Shown here piece by piece: positions 7,760 through 15,546 of a stretch of DNA of 31,688 bases; within the stretch, counting starts at the first letter, position 1; the number at the start of each line of letters is the position of its first letter. Location of the stretch: the NCBI GenBank assembly GCA_023403845.1, contig JAEYDL010000024.1, forward strand, positions 1 through 31,688, written 5' to 3'. The DNA comes from Pseudomonadota bacterium (GTDB lineage: Bacteria; Desulfobacterota; Desulfovibrionia; Desulfovibrionales; Desulfovibrionaceae). The translations under genes were made by a program, and so were the position numbers. The notes below the pieces were generated by a model. The model did not search any database. It was given only the letters and a program-made list of their open reading frames with translations, and was not told where the DNA came from.

Positions 7760-8836
7760 ATGAGCGCAAAACAAAGAGTCATGATTCGCGAAGCGACGTT
7801 TGAGGATTGCAAGGACGCCATCAACGAGGCGTTTGACCTGTTTCCGTTGCCGCTCAAGGGCAAGCGCGTGGCAATCAAGCCGAATCTGGTGCATCGGCGC
7901 ACTCCGGACAAGCAGGTGACCACGCATCCTGCCGTTCTCCGCGCCGTGGTCGAGAGGGTGGAGAAAGAGGGAGCCGCTGCTATCTGGGTGGGGGACAACG
8001 TCGGATTGAACGAATACGGTTTCAACAGGAATACCTTCGATGTCTGCGACCTGTATGATGCCTCTCTTGGACATTACGTGAACTTCGGCGTGCATGGCGA
8101 GGCCAGACCCTGGCCCATGGCTCCGGGGAAGGTCATCGTCAGCCCGCACATCATGCAGGCCGACGTTTATATTTCGGTGCCCAAGTTCAAAACCCATGGT
8201 CTGACGCTGATTTCCTGTGGCATCAAGAACAATTTCGGTGTGGTCACCGGCGGCTGCAAGGGCGTTCTGCATCAGGGTGCAGGCGATATCGGTCCGATTC
8301 AGGACATGATCGTGAACAGTTTCTTCCTGCGTCCTCCGGATCTGTGCATTGTGGACGGCATCGTCGGCATGTCCGGTCAGGGACCGCTCAAGGGCATTCT
8401 GCGCCCTGACGTCAAGAGCATTCTCGCTTCCGACAATGCCCTGGCCCTCGACGCCACGGTCGCCAGAATGATGGGAATGGACCCCTATGCCGTGCCGATC
8501 ATCAAGAAGGTCGCTGAACGGGGCTATGGCTCCATCGAGGAAAAGGACATCGAGATCGACGGTGCGTTCCGCGTTCTGCCCGACTGGGAGCCTGCGGTCA
8601 TGATCTCGCATGGATACAACGCCATTCCCGAAGCACGCATCTGGATGGACGAACAGCTCGCCAGACGTCCCGTCGTGAACAAGAACATGTGCATGGGATG
8701 CGGCGTGTGTTCGTTCGCCTGTCCTCTGGATTGCCTGCCCATGCGTGACGGGTTCCCCGTCGTGGATGCCGAGGCCTGTATGCACTGCAATGTCTGCGAG
8801 GAAATCTGCCCTCATCGGGCCATTTCCTTCGCCTGA
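7760..8836 (+). CDS. DUF362 protein with C-terminal 2x[4Fe-4S] ferredoxin domain
   Basis: A 358-residue protein of unknown function. Residues 1 to about 300 are a DUF362 domain, with AIKPNLVHRR, PKFKTHGLTLISCGIKNNFG and DGIVGMSGQGP. The C-terminus carries two full CxxCxxCxxxC clusters: C311-C314-C317-C321 and C340-C343-C346-C350. It therefore probably transfers electrons in the cytoplasm. GAGGA lies four to five bases before the ATG. It follows the mutarotase by 61 bp and precedes larB. DUF362 resembles LarA-like DUF2088 proteins in its KPH/KxxH-type motifs, and the pairing with LarB, LarC and a LarA-like protein suggests a role in making or using the nickel-pincer cofactor. That link is inference from context. 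Confidence 0.88.
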   Translation: MSAKQRVMIREATFEDCKDAINEAFDLFPLPLKGKRVAIKPNLVHRRTPDKQVTTHPAVLRAVVERVEKEGAAAIWVGDNVGLNEYGFNRNTFDVCDLYDASLGHYVNFGVHGEARPWPMAPGKVIVSPHIMQADVYISVPKFKTHGLTLISCGIKNNFGVVTGGCKGVLHQGAGDIGPIQDMIVNSFFLRPPDLCIVDGIVGMSGQGPLKGILRPDVKSILASDNALALDATVARMMGMDPYAVPIIKKVAERGYGSIEEKDIEIDGAFRVLPDWEPAVMISHGYNAIPEARIWMDEQLARRPVVNKNMCMGCGVCSFACPLDCLPMRDGFPVVDAEACMHCNVCEEICPHRAISFA

Positions 8837-9028
8837 TTTCTTTGAACGGCTCGTGCGGGCTCTGTCCGCCGTCGATATGAAAAGGTCGGCCTCCTTCCGG
8901 AACGCGACGATCGGGAAGACCGACGTTCTTTACCGACCGCTCCGGAGGGAGAAGTCCGCATCGAGCCGTACCTCCTTTCATGTCGTCCGGAAAACCGGGC
9001 GACGAAGCTCCTCGGTGTGGTGGCTTCC

Positions 9029-9679
9029 ATGAGCAGCATTCTTTTCGATCATGCCCGCACGGCCCGCATAGGGCTGCCCGAGGCCGTATTTTGTGAAGGC
9101 AAGCCGTTGGAGAGCCTTCGGGAACTTCTTTCCAGCTTCGGGAGGGACAGCGGTCGTCCGGTTCTGTTCACCCGGCTGGCTCCGGAAGTTTTCGCCATGA
9201 TGCCGGAACGATTGCGTTCCGGCGTCGATTATCACCCGCTGTCCCGGACGGCCTTCGGGCTGTCCTGCCCGCGTCGGGAAAAGGGACGCGTCGCTGTGGT
9301 TTCCGCCGGAACGGCAGACGGGTTCGTTACCTGGGAGGCCGCGAGAACTCTGGAATACCTTGGGATTTCTTGCTCCGTCTATGAAGACTGCGGCGTGGCC
9401 GGCCTCTGGAGGCTGGCCGACCGCATGAATGAAATCAACACATTCGATGCCGTAATCGTGGTAGCCGGGCTGGATGCCGCTCTGGCTTCCGTGCTGGGAG
9501 GGCTGACGGGCAAACCGCTGTTCGCCGTCCCCACCTCCGTGGGCTACGGCATGGCGGACAAGGGGCGGGCCGCTCTGGCCAGCATGCTGGCCAGCTGCGC
9601 TCCGGGAATCGGCGTCATGAACATCGATAACGGCTACGGCGCCGCCTGCGCCGCGGCGAGGGTGGTGCATCTGCTATGA
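9029..9679 (+). CDS. larB: LarB-like pyridinium-3,5-biscarboxylate mononucleotide synthase
   Basis: LarB carboxylates and hydrolyses nicotinate adenine dinucleotide, the first step to the nickel-pincer cofactor of lactate racemase. The protein (216 residues from ATG 9029) has the LarB N-terminal motif RIGLPEAVFCEGK and the AIR-carboxylase-like core SAGTADGFVTWEAA, DCGVAGLWRL, GLDAALASVLGGL, PTSVGYG and NIDNGYGA. C in MLASCAPG may be the reactive cysteine. Typical LarB is about 250 residues, so the N-terminal helix is short. The frame is open from 8846 but has no ATG; a GTG at 9017 is the only earlier alternative. GGTGG five bases before ATG 9029 supports this start. The stop overlaps the larC start (ATGA). 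Confidence 0.85.
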   Translation: MSSILFDHARTARIGLPEAVFCEGKPLESLRELLSSFGRDSGRPVLFTRLAPEVFAMMPERLRSGVDYHPLSRTAFGLSCPRREKGRVAVVSAGTADGFVTWEAARTLEYLGISCSVYEDCGVAGLWRLADRMNEINTFDAVIVVAGLDAALASVLGGLTGKPLFAVPTSVGYGMADKGRAALASMLASCAPGIGVMNIDNGYGAACAAARVVHLL

Positions 9680-10548
9680 GCGAAGGTGGTCTGAGTTCTG
9701 GAAGGGATGCATCCGGCGGCCGGGACCTTGTTGCCCACGACCGGCATGATGGGCAGGGCGTGGAGCACGGACACGGCCATGAATACGGGCAGCCCCATGG
9801 GGATTCCGTTCTGACCGTGCGCGCTGTTTCCGGTTTGTCCGGCGACATGATGATGACCGGACTCCTGCGCATGAACGGAATCGAACCGGAGGATCCGTCC
9901 AGCCCGGGTATTGTGGAGGAGCTGCTTGGCTCCATCGGTTTACCGGCGCTGCTCGGGAGCGTGCGGCTTGAGAAACGCAGCGTCAGCCATATCGCCGGAT
10001 GGGGATGCCGGGTAGAGCTGCCGCATGAGCATGAACACCGGACGCTGAAGGACATAGCGGGCATCATTGAGGCCGGGAACATGGCCCCGGAAGCCGGGCG
10101 TCTGGCGATCCGCGCCTTTTCCCTTCTGGCGGAAGCCGAGGGGCGCGTCCACGGCAAGCCGGCGTCCGATGTGCATTTTCATGAAGTCGGCGCGCTGGAC
10201 AGCATTCTCGATATCTGCATGACCTGCGCGCTGTTCGTGCGTCTCGGACCTGAGCGTTTCGTATGCAGTCCGCTTCCCATGGGGGAAGGCGGCGTTCAGT
10301 GCGCGCATGGCTGGATTCCGTCTCCAGCTCCGGCCGTGCTGGAACTTCTGGAAGACATCCCCGTGTGCGGTTTCTCCGGGCGGGGGGAAACGGTGACCCC
10401 CACGGCCGTGGCCTTGCTGCGGGCGCTGGGAGCCGAATTCGGCCCGTGGCCGGCCATGCGGATACGTCGCAGAGCGCTGGTCTATGGGGATAGGGTTTTC
10501 GCCGGCGCTCCCAACGGCGCCATATGGGCCTGGGGAACGAGGATGTAG
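9676..10548 (+). CDS. larC: LarC N-terminal domain protein (LarC1 only), His-rich N-terminus
   Basis: LarC inserts nickel into the pincer cofactor. This 290-residue protein has the LarC1 motifs SGLSGDMMMTGLL, VHFHEVGALDSILDI, PSPAPAVLELL, TPTAVALLRALG and PAMRI, then stops just after the LarC1-LarC2 boundary. Full LarC is about 400 residues. The C-terminal LarC2 domain is absent: the next gene begins 28 bases after the stop, leaving no room for a frameshifted LarC2 as in Lactiplantibacillus. Residues 21-42 form a His-rich tract (HDRHDGQGVEHGHGHEYG) placed before the usual LarC start, which could bind nickel. The ATGA overlap with larB implies translational coupling. LarE is not in the window. 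Confidence 0.82.
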   Translation: MSEGGLSSGRDASGGRDLVAHDRHDGQGVEHGHGHEYGQPHGDSVLTVRAVSGLSGDMMMTGLLRMNGIEPEDPSSPGIVEELLGSIGLPALLGSVRLEKRSVSHIAGWGCRVELPHEHEHRTLKDIAGIIEAGNMAPEAGRLAIRAFSLLAEAEGRVHGKPASDVHFHEVGALDSILDICMTCALFVRLGPERFVCSPLPMGEGGVQCAHGWIPSPAPAVLELLEDIPVCGFSGRGETVTPTAVALLRALGAEFGPWPAMRIRRRALVYGDRVFAGAPNGAIWAWGTRM

Positions 10549-10576
10549 TCGTTGATTGCGAGATAAGGAGGGCATT

Positions 10577-11866
10577 ATGGGACTGGAATTGCTGTTCAAG
10601 GATGTTGTCCTGCCGCCTGTAGCCAGGGTTCGGCGGTCCTTCAGACGGGATGGAATCGTCGATATCCGGCAGGCGGTGTGGGAAACCATGGATGCTTCCG
10701 GCATCGCTTCCCGATTGAGAAAGGATGGCGAAGTCGCCGTGGGCGTAGGGTCTCGAGGCTTGGGAAGGCTGCCTGAAATCGTCAGAGCCACCATCGACTG
10801 GTTTTATGCACAGGGGAGTCGCCCGTTCATCATTCCCACCATGGGCAGTCATGGTGGCGCTACGGCTGAGGGACAGAGAGATGTTCTGGCTCATCTCGGC
10901 GTAACCGAGGATTCCGCGGGGTGCCCGATCCGGGCAAGCATGGATGTGGTGCAGGTGGGCGCTCTGCCTTCCGGACTGCCCGTTTATGTAGATGCCATCG
11001 CCGCTCGAACGGAAGCCGTGTTCACCATCGCCCGGGTGAAGCCGCATACGGGATTCAAGGGACCGCATGAATCGGGAATCGCCAAAATGCTCAGCATCGG
11101 ATTCGGCAAGCAGGTGGGAGCGGAATCTTGCCACAAGCTCGGCTTCGGCGCTTTCGCCGAGATCATGCCTGCCATGGCCGAGGTTATTCTGGACAAGCTT
11201 CCCAATATTCTTGGAGCGCTGGCCTCGGTGGAAAATGCGTATGATGCTCCCTGTCTGCTTGAAGCCATGCCGCATGAGAAGATGCTCGAACGCGACGTCG
11301 AGCTGCTCAGGTACGCGCGTTCGCGCATGCCGAGTCTGCCCAGCAGGCAGCTGGATGCGCTGATTATCGATTTCATGGGCAAGAACATCTCCGGTCCGGG
11401 GATGGATCCCAACATAACGGGGCGTTATCTGTCGGGCCTGAAGTCGGATGTGCATGTGAACATGCTTTCCGTACTGGATGTGACCGAATGCAGCCAGGGC
11501 AATGTAAACGGTATCGGGGCCGCGGATTTCATTACCAAGCAGCTCTTCGACAAGATCAACTTTGAGTACACCTATACGAACACCATGACCGGGACGCTGA
11601 CGCGAAATGCGGCCATTCCCATCTATATGCCGCATGATCGCGGCGCCATCAGCATGGCGGTCAAGAAGGGAAATCCCACGGACGCTCCGGCCCGGCTGGT
11701 GCGGATACGGGATACGCTGACGCTCGACAGGTTTTATGCTTCCCCGGCTCTTCTGGAAGAGCTGAGAGGGAACCCCGAATATTCTGTGCTTGGAGAGCCC
11801 GCCCCCATGTGCTTTGACGGGAACGGAATGCTCATGGACAAGGATCGCTGGGACGATTTCGACTGA
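10577..11866 (+). CDS. LarA-like nickel-pincer racemase/epimerase family protein (DUF2088)
   Basis: A 429-residue protein with the LarA N-domain. MGSHGGATAEGQ, KPHTGFKGPHESGIAK and GAESCHKLGF place H92, H157, K170 and H186 in the order of LarA H108, H174, K184 (cofactor attachment) and H200 (nickel ligand), with matching 65, 13 and 16 residue steps (66, 10 and 16 in LarA). Cofactor binding through K170 is therefore likely. LarA relatives racemise or epimerise different 2-hydroxy acids, including D-gluconate; the substrate here is unknown. AAGGAGG lies five bases before the ATG; an in-frame ATG at 10556 has no site. It ends the plus-strand operon mutarotase-DUF362-larB-larC. The divergent aldonate dehydratase makes an aldonate C2 epimerase plausible. 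Confidence 0.83.
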   Translation: MGLELLFKDVVLPPVARVRRSFRRDGIVDIRQAVWETMDASGIASRLRKDGEVAVGVGSRGLGRLPEIVRATIDWFYAQGSRPFIIPTMGSHGGATAEGQRDVLAHLGVTEDSAGCPIRASMDVVQVGALPSGLPVYVDAIAARTEAVFTIARVKPHTGFKGPHESGIAKMLSIGFGKQVGAESCHKLGFGAFAEIMPAMAEVILDKLPNILGALASVENAYDAPCLLEAMPHEKMLERDVELLRYARSRMPSLPSRQLDALIIDFMGKNISGPGMDPNITGRYLSGLKSDVHVNMLSVLDVTECSQGNVNGIGAADFITKQLFDKINFEYTYTNTMTGTLTRNAAIPIYMPHDRGAISMAVKKGNPTDAPARLVRIRDTLTLDRFYASPALLEELRGNPEYSVLGEPAPMCFDGNGMLMDKDRWDDFD

Positions 11867-12135
11867 TCTGGTTCAGGGAGAATTGTACCGAACTGCGGCG
11901 AATCCTTTTCCGGGGACTGCCGTTCCATTCAATTTATTGAATCTGTTTTCATATTATTTGCGCTGTAGTGAACAAGGAGCGATTTCCAGATGATAGAGGT
12001 CCGAGAATGGAATTCCTGTCTGGAACATCTGGAAAAATTTGTATAATATTCTGAAATAGAACATTATATGAATATAGACAGGAGCAGGAAAAACTGTAGT
12101 GCAGGATTGTTTATGAAAAAATTCTCGTTACCCTA
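11867..12135. other. Intergenic region between the lar operon and TRAP system 1
   Basis: No gene was seen. It contains a 7-bp palindrome ATTCAATTTATTGAAT at 11927-11942 and a 10-bp inverted repeat (TTTCCAGATG at 11983-11992, complement at 12026-12035) with a 33-base spacer. A perfect TATAAT occurs at 12042-12047 without a convincing -35. The long inverted repeat may end lar transcription, but it is not followed by a T-run. Confidence 0.5.
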
Positions 12136-12164
12136 TTGACGTGATAGGCTGATTATTTCATAAT
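12136..12164 (+). promoter_or_regulatory. Sigma-70 promoter of TRAP system 1
   Basis: TTGACG (12136-12141) and CATAAT (12159-12164) are separated by exactly 17 bases, each with five of six consensus bases. Transcription would start near 12171, giving a leader of roughly 118 bases before dctP. The TRAP system 3 promoter at 20186 has the same -35 and spacing. Confidence 0.7.
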
Positions 12165-12166
12165 AA

Positions 12167-12193
12167 ATGAAAGATATTTTTATAAAATGAAAA
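12167..12193 (+). promoter_or_regulatory. Paired ATGAAA element, candidate operator (TRAP system 1)
   Basis: ATGAAA at 12167 and again at 12187, 20 bp apart (two helical turns), begin 2 bp after the -10. The 27-bp element agrees at 23 positions with 20215-20241 upstream of TRAP system 3. TTTCAT at 12156-12161 adds an inverted half-site. The position over the start site fits a repressor. Confidence 0.55.
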
Positions 12194-12258
12194 CAAAATG
12201 ACTTAGGCAAGGCAATCGTCCGCACCTGGCGCGGATGACATGCATTGGTTCACGCAAC

Positions 12259-12275
12259 CCCAGTTCGCAACTGGG
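12259..12275 (+). other. Leader hairpin just before the dctP ribosome site
   Basis: CCCAGTT, loop CGC, AACTGGG: a perfect 7-bp stem ending two bases before the AAGGAG at 12277. It may protect the mRNA 5' region or tune initiation of the abundant binding protein. Confidence 0.45.
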
Positions 12276-12288
12276 AAAGGAGTCGAGG

Positions 12289-13305
12289 ATGATGAGCTAC
12301 AACTGGTTGTCCGGAAAAGGAATCGCCGCGTTGACCCTGGCGGCCGCTCTGATTGCCCCCGGGATCGCTCAGGCGGCAAAGCCGATTGTGCTGAACCTTG
12401 CCCACTCGGCGACCCCTGATAATTCCCTGAGTCATGCGTATGAGTTCTTTGCTCAGAAGGTAAAGGAGAAAACCGGCGGCAGCGTGGAAATCAAGATCCA
12501 CGGAAATGGCGTTCTTGCCGCCGACCAGACCGTCATCGAAGGCGCCAAGATGGGAACCGTGGACATGGGATCTTGTTCCACCAGCAACATGGGTTCCTAT
12601 ACTTCCGCCTATCTGTTCCTTGATCTGCCGTTCATCTTCAAGGACATGGAAGCGACCCACAAGGTGCTGTGGGGACCCATCGGCGACGAAATGAAGGAAA
12701 AGGCCAGCAAGGACATCGGGTCCAAGGTTCTGTTCTATGTGGATTGCGGAGGCGGATTCCGGCTCGTCGTCAACAACAAGCGTGAAATCCGTACTCCCGC
12801 CGACATGAAAGGCCTGAAATTCCGTGTGACGGGGTCTCCCCTTGAACGGGCCTGGGTCGAGGCTTTGGGTGCTTCGGGCACGCCCGTACCCTTCATCGAA
12901 GTCTACACGGCTCTGGAACAGAAGGTCGTGGACGGCGAAAACCTGTTCCCCATGTGGGTTTATCTCAACAAGCACTACGAAGCTCTGAAATATATGACCG
13001 CCATCAGCGGCATGACCAATCCCCATGTTTGCGTCATCAGCAATTTCGCGTGGAAACGGCTTTCCCCCGAACAGCAGAAGGCCATTATCGAAGCCGGTCA
13101 GGAGACGCAGGAATACGCGGCGAAGGAAGATGCCGAGGTTTGCAAGGACATGACGGACAAGCTCGTCGCCGCCGGGCTCAAGCTTTATGTTCCCACCCCC
13201 GCCGAAGTTGAGGAATGGCGCAAGGTTTCCATGAGCATCTATCCCAAGTTCTACGACAAGATTCCCGAGGAGTTCATTGCCCGCGTACTGAAGGCTCAGG
13301 AATAA
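12289..13305 (+). CDS. dctP: TRAP transporter substrate-binding protein DctP (system 1)
   Basis: A 338-residue periplasmic binding protein. Residues 1 to about 30 are a Sec signal peptide ending AQA/AKP. The DctP fold is visible in LNLAHSATPDNSLSHA, LAADQTVIEGAKMGTVDM, LFLDLPFIF, LKFRVTGSP (with the substrate carboxylate-binding Arg) and VYTALEQKVVDGEN. It delivers an organic acid to DctQM for sodium-driven import. The start at 12289 has AAGGAG six bases upstream; ATG 12292 is adjacent. A 13-bp hairpin separates it from dctQ. The ligand is not evident; a sugar acid or small carboxylate fits the neighbours. Confidence 0.93.
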   Translation: MMSYNWLSGKGIAALTLAAALIAPGIAQAAKPIVLNLAHSATPDNSLSHAYEFFAQKVKEKTGGSVEIKIHGNGVLAADQTVIEGAKMGTVDMGSCSTSNMGSYTSAYLFLDLPFIFKDMEATHKVLWGPIGDEMKEKASKDIGSKVLFYVDCGGGFRLVVNNKREIRTPADMKGLKFRVTGSPLERAWVEALGASGTPVPFIEVYTALEQKVVDGENLFPMWVYLNKHYEALKYMTAISGMTNPHVCVISNFAWKRLSPEQQKAIIEAGQETQEYAAKEDAEVCKDMTDKLVAAGLKLYVPTPAEVEEWRKVSMSIYPKFYDKIPEEFIARVLKAQE

Positions 13306-13315
13306 CAGTCTGACT

Positions 13316-13345
13316 CCCGAAGGGAACCGGGGGGTTCCCTTCGGG
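13316..13345 (+). other. Perfect 13-bp hairpin between dctP and dctQ (system 1)
   Basis: CCCGAAGGGAACC, loop GGGG, GGTTCCCTTCGGG. It lies 10 bases past the dctP stop, with no T-run. It probably stabilises the dctP mRNA end or partly stops transcription, so that the binding protein is made in excess over the membrane subunits. TRAP system 2 has a counterpart at 17872. Confidence 0.75.
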
Positions 13346-13368
13346 ATGTCGAAAGGGGAGGCTCGGCA

Positions 13369-13881
13369 ATGTACGCACGGTTTATGAAACGACTCGAAAC
13401 GCTCAGCGACTGGGTCAATATCGCGTCGAAAGTGATCATCGTGGTCGTGATGGTCGCCATGGTGGCATTCACCGGTTTTCAGGTTTTCTGTCGGTATATT
13501 TTCAATTCAGCCCTGAGCTGGCCTGAAGAAATGAACATTTTCTTCATGGCATGGCTTACGTTCGTGGGGTCAAGCATCGCTCTCAAGCAGTCGGCCCATA
13601 TCGGGGTCGATCTTTTCATCAACTATCTTCCTGCCCGGCTGCGGCGGGTCATTCTGCTTGTCGGCCATATCGTCATGTTCTCCTTTATCCTGCTGTTGAT
13701 CGACACGGGGTATTCGGTGGCCATGATGAATATCGACAGCTTTTCGGAGGCACTGGAAATTCCGTTGATCTACCCCCGCCTGAGTCTTGTCGTGGGAGGG
13801 GTGATGATGCTTCTGCAAATGATCTATATCGTTGGCAGGGATATCGAAATCCTGCTTGCGAAAGAGGAGGGGGCATCATGA
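13369..13881 (+). CDS. dctQ: TRAP transporter small permease subunit DctQ (system 1)
   Basis: A 170-residue inner-membrane protein with four hydrophobic segments, which pairs with DctM. The DctQ signature is visible as FCRYIFNSALSWPEEMNIFFMAW-type sequence around residues 42-64, followed by GSSIALKQSAHIGVD. GGGGAGG is seven bases before the ATG. Its TGA overlaps the dctM ATG (ATGA), so the two are translationally coupled. It aligns end to end with DctQ of system 3 at the same length. Confidence 0.92.
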   Translation: MYARFMKRLETLSDWVNIASKVIIVVVMVAMVAFTGFQVFCRYIFNSALSWPEEMNIFFMAWLTFVGSSIALKQSAHIGVDLFINYLPARLRRVILLVGHIVMFSFILLLIDTGYSVAMMNIDSFSEALEIPLIYPRLSLVVGGVMMLLQMIYIVGRDIEILLAKEEGAS

Positions 13882-15161
13882 TCGGCTGGCTGATTATTCC
13901 GTTCTTTGTGGCGCTGCTTGTCGGTATTCCCATTTCCTTCAGCCTTGCGCTGGGCACCATGCTCTTTCTGTTCGTAAGCTCCCAGGTGCCTCTGGAGATT
14001 GTGGCCCAGCAACTGTATCAGGCGTCGGCTTCCTTCCCCTTGATGGCAATACCCTTCTTTCTGCTCGCCGGAGACCTGATGGACCGTACGGGCATCACCA
14101 CCCGGCTCATCAAGTTCGTGACCATTCTGGTCGGTCGTGTGCATGGCGGACTCGGACAGGTCATGGTCCTGACGGGAACGATCTTTGCCGGACTCAGCGG
14201 TTCCGGTTCGGCCGACACTGCGGCCCTGACCAAGGTCATGGCCCCGGGTATGGCAAAGGAAGGCTATGATATTGATTTCTGTGCCGGTCTTGCGGCGGCA
14301 GTGGGGGTCATAGGTCCCATCATTCCGCCAAGCATCGTGATGATCGTTTACGGCTCCATGATGAATCTCTCCGTGGGGGCGCTGTTCATGGCCGGTATCC
14401 TTCCCGGCATCATGATCGGCGGCGGTCTCATGGCCACGGCCTATTTCATCAGCAAGAAACGCAAGTACCCCCGACGTGAGGAACCCTTTACCTGGGGAGA
14501 ACTGGCCAGCGGTTTCAAGGATGCCTCACTGGCGCTGCTGATGCCCATTATCATCTTGTACGGCATCCGCGGCGGTGTGTTCACGCCTACGGAAGGCGGG
14601 GCCATTGCCGTTCTTTACGCGTTGGTGCTCGGCGGGTGCGTGTACCGGACGCTCACGTTTTCGTCCTTCGTCCATTCGCTGGTTTCAAGCGGCATGACGG
14701 CTGCGGTCATCATGCTCATCGTGGCGACGGCCAACGCCTTCGGCTGGCTCATGGCCCTGAACAGCGTGCCTCAGATGATGGGGAACTTCCTGCTGGAGTT
14801 CGCGCACAACAAGTACGTTCTGCTCATGCTCATCAACTTGCTGCTTCTTTTTATGGGCATGGTCATGGAAACCAACGCCATCATTCTGCTCTTGGCTCCC
14901 ATCGTCGCTCCCGTGGCCATCAAGATGGGGGTCGATCCCATTCACTTCGCGCTCATCATGGTGACGAACCTGTGTATTGGGCTGGCGACGCCGCCGGTGG
15001 GGCTGAATCTGTTCGTCGGAGCCTCGGCTACAGGCATTTCCATGGAAAGGGTGACCAGGGCCGTCATACCATTCGTTCTGGTGGAACTGGTCGTGCTGCT
15101 CCTGATCACCTATATCCCGGCAATCGTGCTGGTCGTTCCGAAGGTTCTGGGCATGCTGTAG
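13878..15161 (+). CDS. dctM: TRAP transporter large permease subunit DctM (system 1)
   Basis: A 427-residue inner-membrane protein with about 12 hydrophobic segments, the sodium-coupled transport subunit. DctM landmarks: FPLMAIPFFLLAGDLM, LSGSGSADTAALTKVM, GPIIPPSIVMIVYG, FTPTEGGAIAVLYAL and ATPPVGLNLF. The ATG at 13878 overlaps the dctQ stop, fixing the start. Roughly nine in ten residues are the same as in DctM of system 3, with long stretches of identical DNA (for example 14680-14797 against 21898-22015), marking a recent duplication or gene conversion. Confidence 0.93.
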   Translation: MIGWLIIPFFVALLVGIPISFSLALGTMLFLFVSSQVPLEIVAQQLYQASASFPLMAIPFFLLAGDLMDRTGITTRLIKFVTILVGRVHGGLGQVMVLTGTIFAGLSGSGSADTAALTKVMAPGMAKEGYDIDFCAGLAAAVGVIGPIIPPSIVMIVYGSMMNLSVGALFMAGILPGIMIGGGLMATAYFISKKRKYPRREEPFTWGELASGFKDASLALLMPIIILYGIRGGVFTPTEGGAIAVLYALVLGGCVYRTLTFSSFVHSLVSSGMTAAVIMLIVATANAFGWLMALNSVPQMMGNFLLEFAHNKYVLLMLINLLLLFMGMVMETNAIILLLAPIVAPVAIKMGVDPIHFALIMVTNLCIGLATPPVGLNLFVGASATGISMERVTRAVIPFVLVELVVLLLITYIPAIVLVVPKVLGML

Positions 15162-15546
15162 CGCTCATGCAGCCTGTCGAGGGCGGGCGTCCCTTTTCGG
15201 CGGCGTCCGCTCTTTCAGAAAGCGCCTGATGCGATTCAGCTCCTGCATTAATGGGGGACAGGGGCATGACTCATGAAATTCCGTTTGCCGGAGTGGATCG
15301 GGAAAGCACTTCGAGGAAAGGGGATTGAGCTGCCGTATGTCTCCGCATCAGAAATGACGTGTTCCTGCAGCGGGATGTGCCTGATCGAAGGTTGGTCCTT
15401 GACGGTTCGGGATCATGTCTGGTTGCACCCGGCCCCATGAATTCGGGTGATTTTCAGCCTGTCTGCACAGGATTTTTTGATGGCGTGAAGTGGAAGCGAA
15501 AATGGTGCTCATACCGCACGCAACTGAAGAAATGAGGATAGGGAGT
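15162..15546. other. Intergenic region between TRAP system 1 and the alcohol dehydrogenase
   Basis: No gene is supported in these 385 bp. A small hairpin (CCTGT-CTGC-ACAGG, 15458-15471) followed by a T-run at 15473-15478 could be a weak terminator. A TTGACG occurs near 15401 but has no -10 at the right spacing. No clear promoter for the next gene was found. Confidence 0.45.

Noticed and set aside
7520..8815. 431-codon minus-strand frame opposite mutarotase 1 and DUF362
   Set aside because: His/Arg-rich antisense shadow crossing two well-supported plus-strand genes.
10480..10580. Programmed frameshift joining LarC1 to a downstream LarC2
   Set aside because: Only 28 bases separate the LarC1 stop from the LarA-like start, and no LarC2 sequence appears in any frame there.
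12042..12047. Perfect TATAAT as a second TRAP system 1 promoter
   Set aside because: No acceptable -35 at 16-18 bp; the TTGACG/CATAAT pair at 12136-12164 is better placed.
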